Assembly: GCA_002682825.1 (NCBI GenBank)
Contig: NOKP01000003.1
Span: 1,054,001 to 1,118,000, forward strand
Reading direction: 5' to 3'
DNA: 64,000 nucleotides
Source: Neonectria sp. B-13
Taxonomy: Eukaryota; Ascomycota; Sordariomycetes; Hypocreales; Nectriaceae
Shown here: positions 22,754 through 32,597 of the stretch, piece by piece
Position numbering within the stretch: position 1 is the stretch's first letter
How the letters are laid out: each line of letters begins with the position of its first letter
Position numbers and translations under genes: made by a program
Notes under the pieces: model-generated
Told to the model about the DNA's origin: nothing
The model's database searches: none
The model's input: the letters and a program-made list of their open reading frames with translations, nothing else

Positions 22754-24106
22754 CTAAACATCTCCGGTGGATTCGTACGTGACGTTCCATCCAGAAATGG
22801 GCGCCACGCACAAGGCCACGCCGGGAATCAGGCTCGCAGTGCACTTATCCCTGCCCATCAACGAAGGGTTGATGTCGTACATGAGGTTGCCCTTGCAGAT
22901 GTCATTCGCCTTGCAAATGTCATTGCAAGTGTCCGACTTGGTGACGATGTGCCACTGGCCACAGTTTAGCGTCGTGCCCTCAGCCACCTCGGCGTCTTCC
23001 GGCGGCGCAAGGCGCACGAAGGTGGGCCCGTTTCCGCTGCTGATCTTGCGTTGAATGCTCGAGACCTCTGAAACAGAGCTTGTGTCGCCCAGAGCGGAGA
23101 TGCAGATGGACTTGCCGTAGAAGTCGGTGGCCGTCTGGAGGTCGGTGCAGGCGCGGTTGATCCACGAGTTGTAGAACTGTACATCGTCCCAGTGAAGGCC
23201 TTGCGAAGTCTCTATGCTGAAGCAAGTTTCGTCAGGCTTCACGTAGTACGTCTTGCACGTCATGGGGAGGCAGAGCTTGAGGCCTGCGGGGACTTTGCGA
23301 CAGTCGCCAATGGCGTTTTGGTTACCCATGTATAGTAAAGCGCCAGAGACGCCTGAGGCCTTGGAAATTGAGTCGCAGGTGTCTCCCTCCTTGGTCGTGT
23401 AGTACTTGTTGGTTAGGCAGAAGGGGGTCTCTACCTCTACTTCTTTGAGAGGTGGTAGAATGTCGGTGGGCCCTGAGCCTCCGCACGTCTTGTAAACAAG
23501 CTCCAGCTCCTGCTTGTAGTACTCATCGTAGAGGGAGTACTGCGAGGACTGCATCATGGCAAGGCGCCGAAGATAGCAGATGTGGCAGAGCTCCGCGCGA
23601 GGAAAATCCTCGCCCTCCTCGACGTCAGAGAACTCATCAATGATGTCTGGTAATCGTGGTCAGCGTCGTTCCCCTTTTGTAACCTTCGATAACTTACCGT
23701 TGCAATATCTCTTCGTCTTAGGATCTTTGACACACGTCTCATTCCAGCCGGCCCAGATGTTGCCGCCGTACTTCGTGGGAATAGAGCGGCCACTGGACCC
23801 GAAGCTTTTGCCAGCGCAGTCCTTGGAAACCGCTTCGAACCACTTGCGAAGCGACCCAGAGCAGGTGCCCACGCAGATCTCGTCGGTCAGAGTAACGTTT
23901 TCAAGTGAGCCTCGATAGCTCAACTCCATGAAGGAGCGTATATACGGATTGCAGGCGATATCAGCCGACAAGGCGCTGACGCATGCGTCCCCAACATCGT
24001 AGTTGTCAAGATCAGCGACTTCGAAGATGCGAAAGGCACCTGCGCCAAGAAAAAGGCCAAAGGCAACAAGGTGTTTGAGAATAGCCATAGTGTGCTTGGT
24101 GACCAC
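22754..24106 (-). CDS. Secreted protein with three LysM domains
   Basis: Two exons, 24106-23698 and 23646-22754, with a 51-bp phase-1 intron (GTAAGT...CCAG); 433 aa, or 427 if the second ATG at 24088 is used, which gives a cleaner signal peptide (MAILKHLVAFGLFLGAGA). After a Cys-containing N-terminal region of about 200 residues come three LysM-like units: YYTTKEGDTCDSISKASGV, YYVKPDETCFSIETSQGLH and WHIVTKSDTCNDICKANDI, each ending in a (L/I)C(L/I/V) strand. It is transcribed divergently from the chitinase at 25096, sharing a 989-bp intergenic region. This head-to-head LysM/chitinase arrangement is known for subgroup C GH18 genes in other ascomycetes and suggests co-expression. The N-terminal region has no assigned function. 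Confidence 0.85.
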
Positions 24107-25095
24107 TTGTTAGCTGAATAGATGAAGTTTGAAAATTGCTGGTTTTCAGAAGTGGCGATCAAGATAGACCCCGAATTAACCTGCGGCTGAGTATTCATAG
24201 ACCCTCGGACGAATTCCATATGGCCTGGTCCAACGCTGAACTTAATTTTATGTAGAGCATCAAGGAGTCCGTGGCATCGGCACTCCCTCCGTGCCGATAG
24301 CTTCGGAATCCCTGATGCTCTACATAAAGTTGCTCGACTTGGGCCTATGACACATATATTCTTCTCGCTCATATGAGTGCCACTATGGTCAGGACGGTCG
24401 AGACCCCTTGCTATGCCGGAAATCAGACGGTGAAGAATACGAGGCATCTTGCATGCACACGGTAGGTGCCAAGTCGGCTGAAAAGAAATTGCAAGGGCTC
24501 AGTATGTTTTTGCCCCAACCCATGGGCCCTGATGTAATGCTGTGTTGGTTGGTAGTTTTTAAGCCTGGCGACTCTGCGAGGCTAGCAGGGGTTGATAACC
24601 ACGATCGAAAGGGCATCACACTAGTTGGTCCCTGTGAGCATTGGGCCATTCTTTTGCCCAGTAGTACTGGACCCAGAATTGTACACGGAGACCAAGGGGA
24701 GAGTTTGCTTTCAGCTGTCATTTACACGTCGAGGGCCGAGCGAGCCGATCAGATGTTGGCCCGGCTTCTCCGGGGGCCCGAATGGAGAGACGAGTGGAGT
24801 CGATTCAACCGAGCTGCACGAAACACAACCAACGATATCTGTCTTGTCCAAGAGTACAACGATGTTTTCCCAGTGGTGAAAGATTCACCTCTGAGGCGCT
24901 TTAACTGCTTTCAAGGCGCCAGTCAAACTGCACTCATTTGTTCAAGCGAGCTCATCGTTCCTTTCGAACCTGCCAGTTCTCATTATATGATCCTTGTGTC
25001 TCTGATTCCTTAATCCATTTCCTCTGAACTGGTATTCCACCCGGCCATTCGTCCTTTCTTCCCACAGAGGGCGTACGCTTCGTACTGCCGCCAAT
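24107..25095. promoter_or_regulatory. Bidirectional promoter between LysM protein and chitinase
   Basis: This 989-bp head-to-head interval carries AACCAAC/GTTGGTT words at 24544 and 24827 and a large imperfect hairpin at 24247-24328. A 201-codon ORF inside it (24408-25013) has no family features and is treated as chance. Confidence 0.55.
24247..24328. repeat. Imperfect 37/38-bp inverted repeat (hairpin)
   Basis: The left arm 24247-24283 and right arm 24291-24328 are reverse complements except for a few mismatches and one bulge. The outermost 16 bp of each arm (TTTATGTAGAGCATCA and complement) pair perfectly. The 7-nt loop is TCCCTCC. Confidence 0.85.
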
Positions 25096-28000
25096 ATGCA
25101 TTTGCGCATTTGGCTCCTTTGCCTGCTGCTGCTATGCCTTTGCGTAGCAGCCGCCGATGAGGACGAAACAACCTGCAGTGCGACTAGGCGCTGTAAGAAT
25201 GGATGTTGTAATAAGTCTGGCAACTGTGGCTTTGGCCCTGACTGTGAGCTTGCTATTAATGAGACAATAAGACCAGAGCTGACCCTACTTAGACTGTGGA
25301 ACAAACTGTCTCTCCGACTGCGGCAGAAAGTCAGAGTGCAACCCCGGCTTTGGTGCAAAATGGGCTGAAGGAGACAAATGCCCTTTGAATGTCTGTTGCT
25401 CCAAGCACGGATACTGTGGCGTAAGCAAACCCGCCGAATTGCCTTGCTGGACGAAGAAGGGGCTAATATGCAGTAGACGACCAAGGACTTCTGCGGCTCA
25501 AAGAAGGTCAAGCGCCCGAGCTGTGATAAGGACAGCGGTATCAACCGTGTCGTTGGCTACTTTGAGGGATGGGCGCGGAATCGTCCCTGTGAAGCCTTCT
25601 GGCCTGAACAAATCCCGATCGGACTGTATACCCATATCAACTTTGCTTTTGCCACCATCAATCCCCTCACACTTTTGGTTCATACGGTTGAAGATGCCGA
25701 CATCAAAACATACAAGCGGCTTATGGCACTGAAGAAGAAGGACCCGGACCTAAAGGTTTACCTCGCCATCGGCGGGTGGACCTTCAATGACCCGGGCGCA
25801 ACGGCCACCACCTTCTCCGACCTTGCGGGTTCTTTGACGCTCCAAAAGAAGTTTATGAACTCTCTAATGTCCTTTATGAGCACTTATGGTTTTGATGGGC
25901 TTGACCTGGACTGGGAATACCCCCAAGCCAAGGATCGGTCTGGGCGGGATGCCGACTTTGCCAATTTCCCCAAGTTCATGGCCTCACTGAAGAAGATGAT
26001 GAATGCAGGCAATAAGGGACTTACCATTACCATCCCTGCGTCTTACTGGTACCTTAAACATTTTGATATCAAGAAACTAGTGAGTCGACTACTCCTGAGT
26101 TATTGACAAAGTACATATAGGGGCATGCTGACAATTCGGTCTAGGCAAAATCAGTCGACTTCTTCAACATTATGTGAGTGGTGCACTACAATTTTATGCT
26201 TAGACTGAAAGAAATGCTAACGACGCGGCTTGACAGGTCCTACGACTTGCACGGTGCCTGGGACCAAGAAGTAGAGTGGACAGCCCCCTACCTCAACGCC
26301 CACACCAACCTCACCGAGATTGATCTCGCTCTCGATCTGCTATGGCGCAATGACATTGAGTACGACAAGGTCGTGATGGGCCTAGGCTTCTACGGGCGGG
26401 CGTTCACGGCTGCATCCTCATCATGCATGAAGCCCGGGTGCCTGTTCACGGGCCCGGGCGTTGCGGGCAAGTGTAGCCGAGAAGAGGGCATCTTGCTGAA
26501 CTCGGAAATTGACGCTCTGATCAAGGAGCATAAGGTCAAGCCTGAATTGCACAAGGAGGAGGCCGTCAAGATCGCCAAGTGGGGCGACCAATGGGTCTCG
26601 TTTGACGACGAGGAGACGCTCCAGCTGAAGACGGAGTTTGCGCAGTCGCGATGTCTCGGGGGCGTCATGGTGTGGGCCATCAGCCACGACACCAAGGACG
26701 CCAAGTACAACAAGGCTCTGGCCAAGGCGGTCGGCCGCAAAGTCACCAGCGGCTCCATCGGCGACGATGAAAAGGCGTCGGGGATCAACAAGATCCCCAA
26801 CGAGCAATGCCGCTGGACCAACTGCAAGGAGGACTGTCCCAAGGGCTGGGTCAACGTTGCTCGCTCGGACGGGGGGGCCCGCACCAAGAAGGACGAGAAG
26901 ATGTGGGACGAGACGGGCTGCGGCGAAGACGGCCACCACAGCTTCTGTTGCCCGGGGAAGGCGAAGCTGCCGACGTGCGGATGGTACGGCTTCAGCAAGG
27001 GCAAGTGCGGCAAGGGCTCGTGTCCCAGCGACATGGTGGAGATTGGGTCCAACCAGATGTACTGCCACAAGAAGCAGAACTACCAGTCGGCCTGCTGCAC
27101 CACCGACGTCAAGAGCATGAAGGTGTACGGCACCTGCGAGTGGGGAGCGTATCCGGACTGTGACAGCCAGGAGAGGTGCCCGAACCCGGCCGGAGACAGC
27201 AGCAAGAACTACATGTGGGCCGGGTCGGCCACGGGGTCGGGCGGCGGCCATTGTGATGACAAGAAGAACGCGCTCGGCCTCAACATCCCCGGCACGCAGC
27301 TCCGCAAGTTCTGCTGCGACGTCCACAACGCCAACCTGCGCTTCACCGACTGCCAGTGGTTCAAAGACGTCGGCCCGGCCCCCGAAAGTGAGCCCAATAG
27401 CTTCTGCCGCAGCGGCTGCCCGTCCGATCGCGTCCGCGTGGCCATCGACACCGAGGCCGCCGTCTGCCGCAACGGCGGCATGGCGCGCTGCTGCAAGACC
27501 CGGTTCAACGACGAGTTCGAGGTCGAGAACCCCAAGCTGGATGCCTACAGGAGCGCCATGAAGGAGTGGATCGACGATCCCACCTGTCCCAACCCAGCAT
27601 CCAGTCTCCCCCGACGTTCCCATCTACTACTCGACGACGTGGTGGCCAATGCCTCGTTGCCTATGGAGCTCGCTTCAAGAGATGACGTCAAGATCCAAGA
27701 CATCACAGCACAGCTTCTGCTCACCTATATCCTATCTAGGGTAGGCAGCGAGAATATGCTTGAGGAGATGGGCAGAATATGGGACAGTTACATCGAGGAA
27801 AATTACCCCTACCTGACGATGAGCCATATCAAATCTTTCCTAGGCATAACTCTCCAGTGGGAAACAGACGGGCCCGAGGGGACAGCCCGGCGCATCCTCT
27901 GCAGCCCTCACTCGTACAACGCCCGGGTCGCTGCTATCCAAGGCACAAACGGCGGCGGCAAGGCCAAGTGGATCAACTGCACCTACGTTGTATGTGACGA

Positions 28001-29375
28001 GGACGGCGTCTGCGGGGACGGGGAGGACGAGGTGACCAGAAGTCGCCGTGCCCTGCTGCCCAGTCGATCCACGCACCTGTACGCACACCACCATCGCTGG
28101 CTACATGCCCGCCAGATATCAAAGCCGCAGGAATTGAGGGCAACAATAGGTAGCCCCGGCGGCGATGAGATAATGTTCGAGTATGAAGGCCCTGCGGTGA
28201 GTATAGCCCACGTATTTTGATCGGATCAACGACTGACGCTCTTTGCTCAGCACGACCCCGTTGTGGGGTTGGATGAAAGCCTTCCGAGCCTCCAGAACAC
28301 GGCCGAATTTGAGACGCCCGACGATTGCTCCGACTGGAGGCTCAAACCTGGCGGGGGAGTATGGACCGCTGGCAGAAAAGGCTTCCAGAGTACGCCACCC
28401 CCATGCTGTCGATGCACTGTCACTAACAAGTTGGATCAGCCGAGCATCCCGTGGACAAGAATATGATGTACCTGTTTCTCGAAGACGTAGGCATGGGACG
28501 GTAAGATGACAACCTTGTGCTTATGTGATGTCTCGCTAACTCAGATTCGACAGTCTGCGGAGTGGTGCTCGGTCTCGATTTGGCCCAGTGCCCATAGAAT
28601 TCTTCGAAAGAATTCTAATAATAGGTGCTAACCACTTCGACTGGCCGGAGATCCCTGGTAACCCAGACTACGACAACGGCAACCTGTTCAGCCGTCTCAT
28701 GGAGTGCTTGGGCAGCCAGACCAATGACATCAACTTTGTCGTCACCGTTGCAGACATAAACTGGGTTAAAGGCCAGGTATGTACATGATCGAGACGTTCT
28801 GGGGGAAGGGAAATAGCAGACTCACGCTGATTTCTTTCTCTTTCTCTTCACAGCTTATGCAGCTCCATGACCCTATTACGAAAGTCAAGTGGGAGATAAG
28901 GGTTCAAGAGAATATTGATTACGTCTTGGGGATCTTGCGGGCAAGTGTCGCCACATTCAGCTACATGAACTCTGCCGGTAGCCCCGGCCCCAACGTCTAC
29001 AATAAATTGTCAAGTGTCATAAACGACATTCTGCTGCAGTTGGTATACGCCGAGAATCTCTTCGATAGAGAACACCGCGACATCCGGGTCACGATAGGCC
29101 AGTTCTTTTTGGAGTGGATACAAGACTATTACGGCGTAGTGACGACCAAGGCCCAAGCGTTTCTTCGAGGGGTAATAAAGACAGTGAAGGCGAACTGGGG
29201 ACCACGAACGGGTGAGAAGGCGAAACAGGTGATGGAAATTGTTAGTTCGTTAGAACTCCAGATTGCCAACCTCCACATCAGGACTGACTGGTACATCACC
29301 ATTTTTGACGAGGATGATCCTATAGATGAAGATACGGATGAAGATACGGATGAAGATACAGATACATCAGGATGA
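25096..29375 (+). CDS. Chitinase, CBM18-GH18, killer-toxin-like (subgroup C)
   Basis: Nine exons: 25096-25243, 25293-25420, 25477-26079, 26145-26173 (29 bp), 26237-28196, 28251-28389, 28440-28500, 28554-28776 and 28854-29375; 1270 aa. A signal peptide is followed by a Cys-rich chitin-binding type-1 region (CCNKSGNCGFGPDYCGTNC; CCSKHGYCGTTKDFCG). The GH18 barrel carries DGLDLDWE (232-239, catalytic Glu239) and the strand FFNIMSYDLHGAWD. It hydrolyses beta-1,4-GlcNAc chains in the wall or medium. The long Cys-rich C-terminal part, with EHPVDKNMMYLFLEDVGMGR, is typical of the large subgroup C enzymes related to the alpha/beta subunit of yeast killer toxin. The protein ends in a DEDT repeat. No LysM is in this protein, but two LysM genes are its neighbours. 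The acceptor of the intron ending at 28553 could instead be 28544, adding three residues. Confidence 0.9.
29320..29372 (+). repeat. In-frame acidic microrepeat at the chitinase C terminus
   Basis: The 12-bp unit GATGAAGATACG is repeated about three times and encodes DEDT, giving an acidic tail just before the stop. Confidence 0.7.
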
Positions 29376-29454
29376 GGTTGGGGATTTTAATGGTCTAGCA
29401 TTTTGCAGGCTTTCTAGTTCATAGCTATCATTGAATGCATCCTTGCGCCAATAA

Positions 29455-30249
29455 CTACTCCTTATTTCTCTCAACCTTGAACAGAGACCTCTGAGCACTG
29501 TAGTGAAAGGACAAAGGTCGTACTTCGGAGCACATGCCTGTAGGCTCAGTGGCAGAGTCCCCAGGCCAGATATACTCTTCGAGATCCTCCTCCGGGCCAT
29601 CGAAACGCAGGGTCCGATGAGGGTTGTCCATCAAAAACATGAGCGAATGCCAAAGCTCCAGCAAATAGCCCGTTGGGATTCTCATCCAACCCCAGTTATC
29701 ATCACCCTCTTCCCAGTCGTAGGCAACCGTCTTGATAACAAATTCACCCTTAGCAATGTCTTCGAGCACCGACTTATCGGCGACGAGAACAAAGCCAAAA
29801 CGGCCCCCTGCCATTGTCTTTTCCGCTTTAGGGTCCTCAGAGAGGCATACCTCTCGAAGCTGGTGAACATCAAGGCCATCAAGTAGCGGCGGATCCTCGC
29901 GGGGATCAAGATGGAATAGCTTCTTGAGTCGCTTCAAGTCGTCCAAGTATTCGTCTTTGTTTTCGTCATGGGAGGGTCCCGACATTCGTCGCTCAACGTC
30001 GTGCCTGTACGCATCCTCATCGTCGAGGTATCCGAGCGCGAGGTAGGTTTGTCGCTTCAAAGCGTCGAGTAGCATGTCCCAGTATTCGTCAGATTCAGGG
30101 CTGTAGTGTGTGCGGTAGATGGTGAAGCCCCAGTTGCCGTAGTATTTGAAGTTCTCTGGGAGCTTCCTATCAATCCGTCGCCTCTTAACCCCAGGCTCAT
30201 GACGATGGGGCTGCCATACAAGCTGAATCATTTCGGAAACTGTTGCCAT
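29455..30249 (-). CDS. Uncharacterised 264-aa protein
   Basis: A single-exon gene. The ATG at 30249 (MATVSEMIQLVWQPH) is preferred over the longer reading frame, whose first 53 codons look like untranslated DNA. The protein is highly charged, with no signal peptide or membrane segment. Conserved-looking stretches are WGFTIYRTHYSPESDEYWDM, LREVCLSEDPKAEKTMAGG and AYDWEEGDDNWGWMRIPTG, the last two shared with a broken copy 1 kb away. Proteins with a YRTxYxPxSDxxWxxLLD opening are common lineage-specific ascomycete hypotheticals. Function is unknown, probably intracellular. It is convergent with the chitinase, whose stop lies 79 bp away. Confidence 0.7.
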   Translation of the reverse strand: MATVSEMIQLVWQPHRHEPGVKRRRIDRKLPENFKYYGNWGFTIYRTHYSPESDEYWDMLLDALKRQTYLALGYLDDEDAYRHDVERRMSGPSHDENKDEYLDDLKRLKKLFHLDPREDPPLLDGLDVHQLREVCLSEDPKAEKTMAGGRFGFVLVADKSVLEDIAKGEFVIKTVAYDWEEGDDNWGWMRIPTGYLLELWHSLMFLMDNPHRTLRFDGPEEDLEEYIWPGDSATEPTGMCSEVRPLSFHYSAQRSLFKVERNKE

Positions 30250-30849
30250 CTTGTTATTCTTGGTGTTTTCTAGCAGCAAGGTTGTTTCGGTAGTGCAGTG
30301 TTGGAAGGGAAAAGGAGAAGGTGACTCTGTTGCCCAGGTAATGTTGCCTGTTTTATAATTCCTGTTGGGTCGCCCCCTCGTGTAGTGGCATAAGACCTGA
30401 ATTTGCATAAACCTCTGATATCGATATCCTGGCCTCTGTTACGGATAGATGATTAGAAACCCCCTCTTGAAAAAAGAGGGGGTACTTGTATAATTAGGTC
30501 AGCCCGGGCCTAAGTTATACTGACATGTCCACAACAGATGAGATAGATATTCCTAATATAATTAAGATGAACGTTATTATCGAGGCTACTCAATTTCCAG
30601 ATAATTGTCTTCCTCCCTACTGTCATTACAAGTCTTGAAATGCCTTATTTAATGCGACTAATACTTGAGCAGTGCTATAAAGCTATGTCTTTTGTATTAG
30701 GAGGTTATAAAGAACAAAAGACTAGAAGGCTTGTGCAGCAATTCGTGGCTATTCTTGTCTGTCATCTAGGGCCCTCGTGTTTCGCTGTTTGCTTCGCCGA
30801 GAAGGCGGTTGAGTTGTTATCCCTAACATGTCATTAGGGCTTCAAAGAA
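30250..30849. other. Intergenic spacer
   Basis: No gene is supported. The 65-codon ORF at 30640-30837 has no family features. Confidence 0.5.
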
Positions 30850-31193
30850 ATGGCAGATTCGATTGAACATATCCAACATGCTGCGCGACGGCTGGTTGTG
30901 GAGGACGTCTGGAACGAGAAGTATCCCAACAATCCGGTCAAGATATTCCAGTACTAGGGCGGGTGAGTGATGGCACATTGCAAAAAATATGCCGTAGGGC
31001 TAATAGGGGCGGTGAGGCTTTACTGGGAACGTTAGATAGGCAAAGATGCCAGGACAATGTTGGAAACGGTTGCCGCCTTAGAAGAGGAATTCAAAGACCT
31101 CCGTTTCGACCTCAACTTCTAGAAGTATACCTCCTAGTCGCATTCCGACTAACGCATGAGCGCATGCTAAAGTTCCAAGAGGTAGCCTGTTGA
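30850..31193 (+). pseudogene. Relic of an unidentified gene
   Basis: The plus strand reads MADSIEHIQHAARRLVVEDV and continues for 35 codons to a TAG that could be a mutated Trp codon (TGG). Further on, frames read MLETVAALEEEFKDLRFDL and, shifted, LEVYLLVAFRLTHERMLKF before a stop. These protein-like pieces are broken by stops and frame changes, so an intact product is unlikely. The 3' part overlaps the antisense broken paralogue. The family is not recognised. Confidence 0.4.
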
Positions 31194-31551
31194 GATCCTC
31201 AGCCAATCCCAGTTTTCCTCTCCCTCCTCCCAGTCAAAGGCCACCACCTTAACGATGAACTTACCATTGGCAATGTCTTTGCCGTTGGCAATGTCTTTGA
31301 GTACGGATTCATCGGCGAGGAGAACATGGAGATACGCGCGCCACCATGGTCCTGTCAGAGCGGTTCTCCTTGTAGCAGACTTCTCTAAGGCCACCTAGTT
31401 CAGAGTCGCTGACAAATATATTGACCAAGTATCGGCTCTCAGCTTTAAAGTGGTAGTAGAATCCGCCACAACACCGGTCGACTAGGTGGTAGGCTGTGGG
31501 AACCCCGCTTTCATCTCGAAAGACGAGCGATTGAGGCTTTTTAGAGGCCAT
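31150..31551 (-). pseudogene. Frameshifted partial paralogue of the 29.5-30.2 kb gene
   Basis: From an ATG at 31551 the frame runs to LREVCYKENRSDRTMV, matching LREVCLSEDPKAEKTMA of the intact gene. It then shifts frame, and the match resumes as VLLADESVLKDIANGK...FDWEEGEENWDWLRISTGYLLEL. The conserved Trp codon after LEL is TAG here (TGG in the intact gene). A 15-bp in-frame duplication repeats DIANGK. The ~55 N-terminal codons do not resemble the intact gene, so the copy is truncated or chimeric. Confidence 0.75.
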
Positions 31552-31554
31552 AGT

Positions 31555-32597
31555 CTACATCATTGACTGTTTTCTTCCTTTGCGAAAGTCGGTATGCGAG
31601 ACCTCGAGCTCCCAATCTCCCCATTTCTTGCACTCGGAGACCTTGACAAGCTGGACTAAGAGCTTAACCCTTTCCTTGGTGAGAGCACGCACTGCCTTCG
31701 TGAGAGAATCTCGCCCATCGTATTTTCTGTCCTGATCTGGCAGCCGGAGTGTTTTCAACTTGGTGCCCCATTGTGGATGCTCCCGCAACCTATCGAGGGC
31801 CGATCCATCAAAGTGACATTCTTCAATCCGGCTATGTTTGGTGAGCTCTACGTAAGAGATGTTAGGGCAATACCTAAACAAGGCTTCAAGCGTGATGTCT
31901 TTGAGGTCCGAGATGCCTTGAAGCTGCACTCGGCGGAGGTTGGGACACAACTTGACGAGGCGAATCACAGCCTCGTCCGTGAGTTCTTGAGCCGAGTTGG
32001 TGGCATCGTAATGGACATTGGTGAAATGGAACTCGAAGGTTGTCAGACTACGGCATAGTTGAGGTCCAATCGAGATCAATTCGTCGATATGCTGGCTGCT
32101 CTGGCAATCAGTACGAGTACAGAGTCGGCTGTAAACGGGATGGTGGGGAGGGGAACATACTCTTTTAGAACGAAGGCATAGCCAAATGACAATTTCTTGG
32201 TCTCATATCCAAGCCACTTTCGATGGTTTGTTTCCCATTGCTGGTTATCTCGAACCTCGACTTCCTTCTGCCCCTTCCTCACCGGCGTCAAGATCTTGCG
32301 CGCTGCATCGGCTCCTTTGACTGCAAGCCCTGCCGGGGCCGCTGAAGATTCGCCAGCCTCTTCTAATTTTCCGATTTCGTGTGTTTCTGCAGCTTCAGCT
32401 GCTTCGGCTGCTTCGGCTGCTTCACATGCCTCCTCAGCCTCGCCAGTTGCGCGTGCTGGAGCCTCTCCTGTCGATTCGGTGTCGCGTTGTTCAGCCGCAG
32501 CCGTTACGCGTTCGGGAGCTTTGACTAGGGAAAACCCGAACCCAGGAAACGCCGATATTCGTGTTTGTTTCTTATCCTGTGTCCGGATGGGCGGCAT
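31555..32597 (-). CDS. LRR-like protein with Ala/Glu-rich N terminus
   Basis: Two exons, 32597-32161 and 32095-31555, with a 65-bp phase-2 intron (GTATGT...GAGCAG); 325 aa. The join reads KDQHIDELISIGPQLCRSL and continues into leucine-rich repeats (LTTFEFHFTN, LVKLCPNLRRVQLQGISDL, LFRYCPNISYVELTKHS), like the RNI/LRR part of fungal F-box proteins. The first ~105 residues are low-complexity, with about ten repeats of EAA/AEA (GCC-rich codons), and no F-box is visible. It may be a rearranged F-box/LRR protein or a stand-alone LRR adaptor. The stop codon is only 4 bp from the ATG of the downstream broken paralogue. Confidence 0.65.

Noticed and set aside
24408..25013. 201-codon plus-strand ORF in the LysM/chitinase promoter
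   Set aside because: No motif, atypical composition, overlaps other-frame ORFs and lies in a promoter interval with regulatory words.
26421..27623. 400-codon minus-strand ORF opposite the chitinase
   Set aside because: It is antisense to a GC-rich chitinase exon, Ala/Val/Leu-rich, and shows no family motif; a shadow of strong codon bias.
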